This document shows, in pieces, positions 1 to 5,382 of a stretch of 5,382 nucleotides of DNA. A model generated the notes under the pieces. The model did not search any database, was not told where the DNA came from, and was given only the letters and a program-made list of their open reading frames with translations. Position numbers and translations under genes: made by a program. The stretch lies in contig JAITCK010000003.1 in assembly GCA_031283115.1 (NCBI GenBank), positions 1 to 5,382 of the forward strand. The letters run 5' to 3'. Origin of the DNA: Cellulomonadaceae bacterium (GTDB lineage Bacteria > Actinomycetota > Actinomycetes > Actinomycetales > Cellulomonadaceae). The number at the start of each line of letters is the position of its first letter. The stretch's first letter is position 1.

Positions 1-1917
1 TCAGAATCCTGGGACGGTGTGGCTCCCGGCAAGGCCGACAACTTCGGCGCGTCCTTCCGCCGCATGATCGGCCTGCTGGCCCCCTACAAACTAGCGATTG
101 CCATTGTCACCCTCATGGGGGCGGCCTCCGTGGTGCTCAGCGTGTGGGCGCCGCGGGTGCTGGCCCGCGTCACCGATGTCATTTTTGGCGGCATCATTGG
201 CCGGGCCGTCGGCCAACAGATGCCTGCCGGAACCACTGCCACCCAGGCCATTGAGGGCTTGCGGGCTGCCGGTCAGAACCGCCTGGCCGACATGCTGTCT
301 GCCATGCCGGACTTTGTTCCCGGCCAGGGCATCAACTTTGACCATCTCCGCGAGTTGATGGTGACTATTGCCATCATTTACGTTGGCGCGGCGGTGCTGG
401 GCTGGGCGCAGGGTTTCATCACCAACGTGGTCATGGTCAAGGCCATGTGGCGGCTGCGTGAGGACGTGGAAGCCAAGATCAACCGTCTGCCACTGTCATA
501 TTTTGACCGTGTTCAGCGCGGTGAACTCATTTCGCGCGTCACCAACGACATCGACAACATCACCCAGACCATGCAGCAGTCCTTGTCGGGGGCCATTACC
601 GCCGTGCTCACCATTATTGGTGTGCTGGCGATGATGTTCTCCCTCTCCTGGATGCTGGCACTAGTCACCTTGGCCACGCTGCCCCTCATGGGTGTGGTGT
701 TTGGCATCATCGGCCCCAAGTCTCAAAAGGCCTTTGGCCTCCAATGGCGCAAGGTGGGCCGTCTCAACGCCCGCGTGGAGGAATCCTTCTCTGGGCACGC
801 CCTCGTCAAGACTTTTGGCCGCCGTAAAGACTTCCAAGCCAAGTTCCATGAGGAGAATCAAGTCCTCTACGAAACGTCGTTCAAGGCCCAGTTCTTGTCC
901 GGCATCATTTGGCCTGCCATGTCCTTTGTCGGGAATATCAACTACGTGACTATCGCCGTACTTGGCGGCATCATGGTGGCTGGCGGGTCGATGAGCCTGG
1001 GCAATGTCCAAGCCTTCATCCAGTATGCGCAAATGTTCAACCAACCGCTGGGGCAGTTGGGCGGCATGGTGGCCGTGGTGCAGTCTGGCACCGCCTCGGC
1101 AGAGCGCGTCTTCGACCTGCTTGATGCCGATGAGCAAGAACCTGATGATGCTGACGCCCCCGAACCCGTGGAGGGTGAGGGCACTATCGCCTTCGAGCAC
1201 GTCAAGTTCTCCTACAGCCCCGACAAGCCCCTCATCGAAGACCTGTCCTTCGAGGTCCACCCCGGCCAGACGGTTGCCATCGTCGGGCATACGGGCGCCG
1301 GGAAAACCACCCTGGTCAACCTCCTCATGCGCTTCTACGATGTGGACGGTGGGCGCATCCTGGTGGACGGCCAGAACATTGCCGATCTCACCCGGCACGA
1401 TGCCCGCGACCGCACCGGCATGGTGCTCCAAGACACCTGGCTTTTTGCCGGAACCATCCAAGAGAACATCCGTTACGGACGCCAGGACGCCACCGACGCC
1501 GAAGTGTTGGAGGCCGCCCAGGCCACCTACGTGGACCGCTTCGTCCACGGGTTGCCCCACGGCTACGACACCGAACTGGAAGAGGACGCGGCCAACCTGT
1601 CCGCCGGTGAGCGCCAGCTCATCACCATCGCGCGGGCCTTCGTCTCTCAGCCGTCCATCCTCATCTTGGATGAGGCCACGTCATCCGTGGACACCCGCAC
1701 GGAGAAGTTGCTCCAGCGGGCCATGGCCACCCTGCGGGCCGGGCGCACGTCCTTTGTCATCGCCCACCGCCTGTCCACCATCCGCGACGCCGACCTCATC
1801 CTGGTCATGGAAAACGGCGCCATCGTGGAACAGGGCAGCCACGATCAGTTGGTCAACGCTGGCGGCGCCTACGCTGCGCTCTACCAGTCCCAGTTCGCCG
1901 GAGCCTTTGACGAGTAA
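1..1917 (+). CDS. ABC exporter half-transporter, fused membrane and ATPase domains (5' partial)
   Basis: Exports an unknown substrate across the cytoplasmic membrane using ATP. The frame is open to base 1; the GTG at 19 is a possible start but has no good ribosome site, so I treat the gene as 5'-truncated. Residues below count from that GTG. A six-helix type-1 exporter domain spans about 20-330, with helices near 25-48, 113-136, 190-232 and 292-326. A loop of about 47 residues (62-108) separates helices 1 and 2, as I recall from actinobacterial members. The ATPase domain has Walker A G423-T430 with K429, Q-loop Q471, signature LSAGERQ 527-533, Walker B D551 with catalytic E552, D-loop D558 and switch H583. 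The signature departs from LSGGQ while E552 is intact, the pattern of the TM288/TmrA-type subunit of heterodimeric exporters. A partner gene is therefore expected just upstream, outside the window (inference). The family is certain; the substrate is unknown. Confidence 0.93.
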   Translation, partial: SESWDGVAPGKADNFGASFRRMIGLLAPYKLAIAIVTLMGAASVVLSVWAPRVLARVTDVIFGGIIGRAVGQQMPAGTTATQAIEGLRAAGQNRLADMLSAMPDFVPGQGINFDHLRELMVTIAIIYVGAAVLGWAQGFITNVVMVKAMWRLREDVEAKINRLPLSYFDRVQRGELISRVTNDIDNITQTMQQSLSGAITAVLTIIGVLAMMFSLSWMLALVTLATLPLMGVVFGIIGPKSQKAFGLQWRKVGRLNARVEESFSGHALVKTFGRRKDFQAKFHEENQVLYETSFKAQFLSGIIWPAMSFVGNINYVTIAVLGGIMVAGGSMSLGNVQAFIQYAQMFNQPLGQLGGMVAVVQSGTASAERVFDLLDADEQEPDDADAPEPVEGEGTIAFEHVKFSYSPDKPLIEDLSFEVHPGQTVAIVGHTGAGKTTLVNLLMRFYDVDGGRILVDGQNIADLTRHDARDRTGMVLQDTWLFAGTIQENIRYGRQDATDAEVLEAAQATYVDRFVHGLPHGYDTELEEDAANLSAGERQLITIARAFVSQPSILILDEATSSVDTRTEKLLQRAMATLRAGRTSFVIAHRLSTIRDADLILVMENGAIVEQGSHDQLVNAGGAYAALYQSQFAGAFDE

Positions 1918-1936
1918 GCCTGGGATTCCACCAGGC
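1918..1936 (+). terminator. GC-rich hairpin directly after the ABC exporter stop
   Basis: GCCTGG (1918-1923) pairs perfectly with CCAGGC (1931-1936) around a 7-nt loop, starting on the base after the TAA. It is followed by AAAAC rather than a T-run, so it is not a classical intrinsic terminator. It could still act as a U-less terminator or protect the 3' end of the mRNA. Function is inferred from position and stem only. Confidence 0.4.
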
Positions 1937-1998
1937 AAAACATTGGCGTGAGGGGTTGAGGACATTGACTCCGCAGCATCCTGCCTTGTGTACTGCCT

Positions 1999-2028
1999 GC
2001 GCACTGCGCTCACAATGCGCCATTTTTT
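1999..2028 (+). terminator. Possible intrinsic terminator with six-T tract
   Basis: GCGCA (1999-2003) can pair with TGCGC (2016-2020). Two bases later comes a run of six T (2023-2028), the only such T-run noticed in the gap between the ABC exporter and the next gene. Alternative pairings exist (GCGC 2006-2009 with 2017-2020; TTGTG 1986-1990 with CACAA 2011-2015), so the fold is uncertain. It would end transcription from the ABC gene and separate it from the small acidic protein gene. Confidence 0.33.
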
Positions 2029-2097
2029 GCTGCCGCCTGCGCCGGAGACCTGACCCGGATTAGTCCGATGACCTGCCCTTGCCTCACTATTGACGGT

Positions 2098-2607
2098 ATG
2101 GCAAAGAAGACACTCCCCCGCCTCGCCTCTGTTGCGCTCATCGGCGCCGTCGCCGTCATGCCCGTGGCCGCCTCAGTAGGCCTTTCCGTCGCTGTCGCCA
2201 CGCCCGCCGCTGCTGTGGGCAGCCTCACCGACGACCCTGCCGACGTTGACACCGACCACGACGGCGTCAGCCGCGAACAGGCAGGCATCACCACCCTGTC
2301 CGGCGACGTAGAGATCGAACCCATCTCCATCGACTTCGCTGACGACGGCGACGACGCCCCGACGGGAACCATCGAATACCGTGACGAAAACGGCAACCTT
2401 GTTGACCCGCCCAACCATGACGACGAAGGCATCGACCGGTCTGACCTGACCCGCGAGGTGAAAGACATTGAACCTATCTCGGCTGACATGACCGACAACA
2501 ACCAGTCGCCCCTCGTCATCGGTGCTGTGGCTGCCGGTATTGCTGCGGCTGCTGTCGCCACTGTGGTGGCCCTGCGCCGCCGCCAAAACATGGACGCTGA
2601 CGCCTAA
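2098..2607 (+). CDS. Small acidic secreted/membrane-anchored protein of unknown function
   Basis: I do not recognise this 169-residue protein. Residues 1-39 look like a Sec signal: a basic start (K3, K4, R8), a long Ala/Val-rich core about 9-34, and a possible signal peptidase site after A37-A-A39. Residues 40-137 are hydrophilic and strongly acidic, roughly 29 Asp/Glu against 5 Arg/Lys. They contain a DxDxDG motif (D51, D53, D55, G56) like calcium-binding loops, and two copies of IEPISxDxxD (73-82 and 124-133). Residues about 139-159 form an Ala/Val/Gly-rich membrane helix, then RRR and a short tail, predicting a type I topology with the acidic part outside. There is no cysteine, lipobox or LPxTG motif. 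An ATG at 2068 would add ten residues (two Cys) before the basic stretch. I prefer 2098 because it gives a normal signal peptide, but neither start has a Shine-Dalgarno sequence. Third-position C/G bias supports this strand. Confidence 0.72.
   Translation: MAKKTLPRLASVALIGAVAVMPVAASVGLSVAVATPAAAVGSLTDDPADVDTDHDGVSREQAGITTLSGDVEIEPISIDFADDGDDAPTGTIEYRDENGNLVDPPNHDDEGIDRSDLTREVKDIEPISADMTDNNQSPLVIGAVAAGIAAAAVATVVALRRRQNMDADA
2314..2343 (+). repeat. Internal protein repeat, copy 1 (IEPISIDFAD)
   Basis: First copy of a ten-residue motif in the acidic protein, residues 73-82 counted from the ATG at 2098. It shares IEPIS, then D and a final D, with the copy at 2467-2496. Synonymous codons differ between the copies (for example ccc versus cct for Pro and tcc versus tcg for Ser), so this is either an old duplication or selection on the peptide rather than a recent DNA duplication. 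Confidence 0.6.
2467..2496 (+). repeat. Internal protein repeat, copy 2 (IEPISADMTD)
   Basis: Second copy of the IEPISxDxxD motif, residues 124-133, ending only about five residues before the C-terminal membrane helix. It is preceded by EVKD where copy 1 has DVE. Forty-one residues, mostly Asp/Asn/Gly-rich, separate the copies. Confidence 0.6.
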
Positions 2608-2635
2608 GCGCCGACGCGCACACCACGTACCTAGC

Positions 2636-2676
2636 ACGCTGCCGACCGCTCTCCCCTGGGGATCGGTCGGCAGCGT
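2636..2676. terminator. Strong bidirectional hairpin between convergent genes
   Basis: ACGCTGCCGACCG (2636-2648) pairs perfectly with 2664-2676, a 13-bp GC-rich stem. After one C/T mismatch the pairing continues (2650-2654 with 2658-2662, including one G-T pair), leaving a three-base loop. It lies 28 bp after the acidic protein stop and 32 bp before the end of the opposing MFS gene, so it can fold in both transcripts. No T-run follows on either strand, so it would be a U-less terminator or a 3'-end stabiliser. Confidence 0.75.
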
Positions 2677-2708
2677 CATGTCCAAGGCACAGCGGGAGGC
2701 CGCGCCTC

Positions 2709-3974
2709 TCACTCGATCTGATGGATTTCCGCGCCCTGCGGGGTCAACCCGGCAGCAATGCGGGTATGCCGGTTAGCATGTACAGAGTATCGGGGCAGGT
2801 AGACGGCAAAAATCGCGGCTGCAGCAAAGCCAGCCACCCCCATGAGGGCGATGCCTCCACCCAAGGCACCCAAGGCTGCACCCCCGGCCACCACCAGCGG
2901 CCCCACACCCCCGCCAGAATCGGCAAACATGCGGGTGAGTGAAAGGAACTGGGCCCGCGTGGCAGTCGGAGCCAGGTCGGCGCCAATAGTCATCAAAATG
3001 CCTGCGCCAATGCCATTGCCCAACCCCATAAGAATGGCCACCACGGCGATAGTGCCTGCGGCGTGCATGAACGGCAAGGCCAGCAAGGATCCGCCCAAGA
3101 TCATCATTGACGGGATCCCCACCCACAGGCGGCCCCGCTTGTCCATCAGCCGCCCACCAGGATAGAAAAGGGCCACATCAAGCAGGCCAGACAAGCCAAA
3201 AATGTAGGACGTCACCGAGGCGCTCAAACCACTATCGTCACTCCACAAAGGCAACACAATGGATCGGGTCTGCCGCACTGCCCCCACCAGAATGAAGGCA
3301 ACCCCCAGGGTGGCGAACATGCGCCAGTTGTCCCGCAGCAGGTGGCTGGTTTTCGTGTGCGAGGCCGCCACCCGGCCGGGCGCGTCAATCTCAGGAACAA
3401 GGTAGACAACCAGGCCCGTCACCAGCGCTAAGGCGACAGCCAGCCAGAAGGCAGCCCGCAGGTTGTCGTGCCCGCTAGTAGCCAGCAGGGACATGACAGC
3501 CCCACCTAAAAACGGCCCCACCAGGGCGCCCATCCGCTGCATACCGCCCATAGTGGACAGTGCCCGCGAGCGCCGCAGTGGCGGGGTGACTTCGGTGAGG
3601 TAAGCCTGCCGGGCCAGCACAAAGAGGGCGTTGACCATACCCAACAGGAACACGCCTGCTGCCAGCACCGTCCAGTGAGGGGCTAGAGCGCAGGCGATGA
3701 GCACACCCAGGGTGACCAGGGTGCCGTAGAGCATGGCCTTGCGGTCACCCAGGCGGGCAGCCAGGTGGCCAGCCGGAATGTCCCCGATCACCTGCCCTAT
3801 CCCCAGCAGGGCCATAACGCCTGCCGCCAGGGCTGGACTTCCGCCCAACTCGATGGCCAGCAGGGGGATCACCGGTGTGACGGCCCCGATGCCGGTTTCG
3901 TAGACGGTGGTGGGCAGGTAGACGCTGGCGAACACCTCGCGGAAACTGCCCCCCGATGCCTGCGCGTTTGCCAC
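2709..3974 (-). CDS. MFS transporter, probable drug/H+ antiporter
   Basis: A 421-residue major facilitator of normal 12-helix length in the cytoplasmic membrane, likely driving efflux of small molecules with the proton gradient. Visible family marks are motif A between helices 2 and 3 (G69-H-L-A-A-R-L-G-D-R-K79), its counterpart in the second half (GGRLMDKRGR, 273-282), and motif C of antiporters in helix 5 (G149, G153-P154, G157-G158). A cytoplasmic linker near 196-216 joins the halves. The start is GTG at 3974 on the minus strand, with TAGAGT six bases before it and no correctly spaced ribosome site, so the mRNA is probably leaderless. It lies 62 bp downstream of ispH on the same strand but appears to have its own promoter. 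It converges on the acidic protein gene. The substrate cannot be told; motif C favours export over uptake. Confidence 0.9.
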   Translation of the reverse strand: MANAQASGGSFREVFASVYLPTTVYETGIGAVTPVIPLLAIELGGSPALAAGVMALLGIGQVIGDIPAGHLAARLGDRKAMLYGTLVTLGVLIACALAPHWTVLAAGVFLLGMVNALFVLARQAYLTEVTPPLRRSRALSTMGGMQRMGALVGPFLGGAVMSLLATSGHDNLRAAFWLAVALALVTGLVVYLVPEIDAPGRVAASHTKTSHLLRDNWRMFATLGVAFILVGAVRQTRSIVLPLWSDDSGLSASVTSYIFGLSGLLDVALFYPGGRLMDKRGRLWVGIPSMMILGGSLLALPFMHAAGTIAVVAILMGLGNGIGAGILMTIGADLAPTATRAQFLSLTRMFADSGGGVGPLVVAGGAALGALGGGIALMGVAGFAAAAIFAVYLPRYSVHANRHTRIAAGLTPQGAEIHQIE

Positions 3975-3980
3975 CCGCCC

Positions 3981-3986
3981 ACTCTA
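3981..3986 (-). promoter_or_regulatory. -10 element for a leaderless MFS transcript
   Basis: The minus strand reads TAGAGT, then six bases (GGGCGG), then the GTG start at 3974. With +1 at the G of GTG the hexamer occupies -12 to -7, the standard TAnnnT position of actinobacterial leaderless genes. I see no clear -35. GGGCGG touches the start codon and is too close to act as a Shine-Dalgarno sequence. Confidence 0.6.
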
Positions 3987-3993
3987 AAGCGGG

Positions 3994-4010
3994 CTGGCTG
4001 GGGCTGCCAG
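3994..4010 (-). terminator. Weak hairpin after ispH
   Basis: CTGGC and GCCAG form a 5-bp stem with a 7-nt loop in the 62-bp GC-rich gap between the ispH stop and the MFS start. No T-run follows directly on the minus strand. It could partly terminate ispH transcription, but such stems arise easily in GC-rich DNA. Confidence 0.22.
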
Positions 4011-4036
4011 GCGGGCGGCCCTGTGACTACAGCAGG

Positions 4037-5068
4037 CTAGACGGGGGTGACGGGTAGGGGTATGCGGGCACCCCGGCTGGGGCGGCCTCCCGCATGTTCG
4101 ACGGGTTGGCCTGCGGCTTTGAGGTCGGCGCGTAGTTCGCGGGGCAGGGAAAACATGAGGTCTTCGGTGGCGGTAGTGACTTCTTCGACATCGGTGTAGC
4201 CGCGGTCGGCCAGGTAGCGCACTACGTTGTCGACCAGCACTTCTGGCACGGAGGCGCCCGAGGTGACGCCGATAGTGTTGGCATCGTCCAGCCAGGCGTC
4301 GTCGATCTCGCTGGCCCGGTCTACCCGGTAGGAGGCTCTGGCCCCGGCCTCTAAGGCCACTTCAACTAGCCGAACCGAGTTGGATGAGTTGGCTGAGCCC
4401 ACCGTGATGACAACGTCGCATTGGGGGGCGATCTTTTTGACGGCTACCTGCCGGTTTTGGGTGGCGTAGCAGATGTCGTCTGATGGGGGGTCTTGCAGGG
4501 AGGGGAAGCGGTCACGCAGGCGGCGCACCGTTTCCATGGTCTCATCAACGGACAGGGTGGTTTGTGAAATCCACACCACCTTGTCGGGGTCGCGCACGGT
4601 CACCTTGTCGACCTCTTCAGGCGAGTTGACGACCTGCACGTGGTCGGGGGCTTCCCCGGCCGTGCCTTCGACCTCTTCATGGCCGACGTGACCGATGAGC
4701 AGAATGTCGTAGTCTTCCCGGGCGAAGCGCACAGCCTCCTTGTGAACCTTGGTCACAAGCGGGCAAGTGGCGTCAATGGTTTGCAAAGACCGGGCATCGG
4801 CGGCCTCACGGACTGCCGGGGACACGCCGTGGGCCGAAAAAACCAGGCGGGCGCCCTGCGGAACCTCATCGGTTTCGTTGACAAAAATGGCGCCGCGATC
4901 CCGCAAGGTTTCCACCACATGCTTGTTATGGACGATCTCTTTGCGCACATAAACGGGGGCCCCATAAGTTTCCAGGGCCTTTTCGACGGCGACGACAGCG
5001 CGGTCTACGCCAGCGCAATAGCCTCGGGGCGCCGCAAGCAGCACACGCTTAGTTTCAGCGGAAGTCAC
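4037..5068 (-). CDS. ispH: 4-hydroxy-3-methylbut-2-enyl diphosphate reductase
   Basis: Last enzyme of the MEP isoprenoid pathway, a cytosolic iron-sulfur enzyme reducing HMBPP to IPP and DMAPP. At 343 residues it is somewhat longer than the E. coli protein (316). The three cluster cysteines are C18 (in [12 protein letters not shown]), C102 (DATCPLV) and C200 ([10 protein letters not shown]). Substrate-binding residues are recognisable: H47 in VHNKHVV, H80 in SAHGVSP, H130 and E132 in GHEEVEGT, the QTT at 169-171, S225 and N227 in GSANSSNS, and S270 in TSGASVPE. The C-terminal tail (about 320-343) is not conserved, as is usual. The start is GTG at 5068, seven codons before the conserved [11 protein letters not shown] stretch, with no Shine-Dalgarno sequence but a -10 box at the leaderless distance. 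It diverges from xseA with 26 bp between the start codons. All key residues are intact. Confidence 0.97.
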   Translation of the reverse strand: MTSAETKRVLLAAPRGYCAGVDRAVVAVEKALETYGAPVYVRKEIVHNKHVVETLRDRGAIFVNETDEVPQGARLVFSAHGVSPAVREAADARSLQTIDATCPLVTKVHKEAVRFAREDYDILLIGHVGHEEVEGTAGEAPDHVQVVNSPEEVDKVTVRDPDKVVWISQTTLSVDETMETVRRLRDRFPSLQDPPSDDICYATQNRQVAVKKIAPQCDVVITVGSANSSNSVRLVEVALEAGARASYRVDRASEIDDAWLDDANTIGVTSGASVPEVLVDNVVRYLADRGYTDVEEVTTATEDLMFSLPRELRADLKAAGQPVEHAGGRPSRGARIPLPVTPV

Positions 5069-5074
5069 CGGGCT

Positions 5075-5080
5075 AGTCTA
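5075..5080 (-). promoter_or_regulatory. -10 element for a leaderless ispH transcript
   Basis: The minus strand reads TAGACT, then six bases, then the GTG start at 5068. This places the hexamer at -12 to -7 if transcription begins at the start codon. No convincing -35 is seen; it would lie within the first codons of xseA. Confidence 0.6.
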
Positions 5081-5082
5081 GT

Positions 5083-5088
5083 TAGAGT
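5083..5088 (+). promoter_or_regulatory. -10 element for a leaderless xseA transcript
   Basis: TAGAGT is followed by six bases (GTCGCC) and the ATG at 5095, again exactly -12 to -7 for a leaderless start. It lies two bases from the opposing ispH hexamer. The -35 region would fall inside ispH codons and shows no TTGACA-like match. Confidence 0.6.
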
Positions 5089-5094
5089 GTCGCC

Positions 5095-5382
5095 ATGAGT
5101 GCGACGAGTCCTGACGCACCGTGGTCGGTCGCCACGGTCAACGAGAAGGTGGGTGGGTGGATTGCCCACCTAGGGGACGTGTGGGTGACCGGTCAAGTAG
5201 TGCAGTTCCGACAGCGGCCTGGCGCCTGGATGCAATACCTCACCCTGCGAGACCTGGAAGAAAAAGCATCTGTCACCGTCTCTATCGAAAACCGTGTTTT
5301 AGAGGCTAGTGCCGTCAAGATTGCTGAAGGCGCCCAGGTTCTTGTCCACGCCAAACCTGACTATTACGGGGGCAACGGCGCC
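5095..5382 (+). CDS. xseA: Exodeoxyribonuclease VII large subunit, N-terminal part (3' partial)
   Basis: The first 96 codons are present and the frame is open to the window edge. The product is the large subunit of exonuclease VII, which with XseB degrades single-stranded DNA in repair and recombination. What is visible is the N-terminal OB-fold single-strand-binding domain: PWSVATVNEKVGGWIAHLG, then the hallmark VWVTGQV strand (about 30-36), the RPGAWMQYLTLRD segment (42-54), and the EGAQVLVHAKPDYY stretch (77-90), which I recognise from actinobacterial XseA. The catalytic domain would lie beyond the edge and cannot be assessed. The start is the ATG at 5095, about nine residues before the conserved PW. 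There is no Shine-Dalgarno sequence and a leaderless-type -10 lies upstream. xseB would be expected downstream. Divergence from ispH is a common actinobacterial arrangement and supports the call. Confidence 0.92.
   Translation, partial: MSATSPDAPWSVATVNEKVGGWIAHLGDVWVTGQVVQFRQRPGAWMQYLTLRDLEEKASVTVSIENRVLEASAVKIAEGAQVLVHAKPDYYGGNGA

Noticed and set aside
661..1560. 299-codon open frame on the minus strand
   Set aside because: It lies wholly antisense to the strongly supported ABC exporter. Its translation is His/Gly/Val-rich with no domain or membrane pattern, a typical mirror frame in GC-rich DNA.
1004..1951. 315-codon plus-strand frame overlapping the ABC ATPase domain
   Set aside because: It is a shifted frame inside the ATPase region with a Ser/Pro/Arg-rich low-complexity product, while the other frame carries all Walker and signature motifs.
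2085..2090. CACTAT as a -10 box for a leaderless start at 2098
   Set aside because: It matches only the A at position 2, A at 5 and T at 6, and is spaced 7 rather than 6 nt from the ATG, weaker than the other three sites. It is not listed as a feature.
2068..2097. Upstream ATG start for the acidic protein
   Set aside because: It would put ten residues including two Cys (MTCPCLTIDG) before the basic start of the signal sequence. There is no ribosome site or TAnnnT box at the leaderless distance. It is not excluded, only less likely than 2098.
2010..2591. 193-codon minus-strand frame opposite the acidic protein gene
   Set aside because: It is a low-complexity Ala/Ser/Thr/Arg product with no credible start signal. 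The plus strand gives a coherent signal peptide, acidic domain and membrane helix with C/G-rich third positions.
2560..2607. Sortase anchor or lipoprotein signal in the acidic protein
   Set aside because: The C-terminus has a hydrophobic helix and basic tail like a sortase substrate, but no LPxTG-like motif precedes it. There is no lipobox Cys at the N-terminus.
3974..3993. CCCGC/GCGGG hairpin covering the MFS start and its -10 box
   Set aside because: It has only five base pairs with a 10-nt loop in very GC-rich DNA. If the transcript is leaderless the upstream arm would not be in the mRNA.
1..5382. A previously undescribed multi-gene system, CRISPR array, mobile element or RNA gene
   Set aside because: I found no regularly spaced repeats, transposase, terminal inverted repeats, tRNA fold or rRNA sequence. 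All genes but one belong to well-known families, and the one unknown gene is flanked by terminator-like hairpins rather than set in an operon.

Overview
This is a GC-rich window from what looks like an actinobacterium. The evidence is an ispH gene diverging from xseA, an actinobacterial-type ABC exporter half with a long loop after its first membrane helix, GTG starts, strong C/G preference at third codon positions, and starts that lack Shine-Dalgarno sequences but carry a TAnnnT -10 hexamer exactly where a leaderless transcript needs it. The genus cannot be fixed from this much sequence.

Layout: 1-1917 (+) is an ABC exporter half (membrane domain plus ATPase) whose reading frame is open to the left edge, so its N-terminus is probably missing. 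1918-2097 is a gap holding a GC-rich hairpin directly after the stop codon and a second hairpin-like element ending in six T. About 2098-2607 (+) is a small, very acidic secreted or membrane-anchored protein that I do not recognise. It has an N-terminal signal sequence, an Asp-rich outer part with an internal repeat, one C-terminal membrane helix and an Arg-rich tail. 2608-2708 lies between convergent genes and is dominated by a hairpin with a perfect 13-bp lower stem. 2709-3974 (-) is a 12-helix MFS efflux transporter. 4037-5068 (-) is ispH, the last step of the MEP isoprenoid pathway. 5095-5382 (+) is the 5' part of xseA, exodeoxyribonuclease VII large subunit, running off the right edge.

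The genes do not form one pathway. Two exporters flank an orphan surface protein, followed by two housekeeping genes in an arrangement familiar from actinobacteria. The most informative non-coding signal is in the starts. ispH, xseA and the MFS gene each have TAGAnT ending 6 nt before the start codon (-12 to -7 if the first base of the start codon is +1), and none has a credible ribosome binding site. In the 26-bp ispH/xseA gap the two -10 boxes sit back to back with 2 bp between them. I saw no CRISPR array, tRNA, rRNA, insertion sequence or evident defence system.
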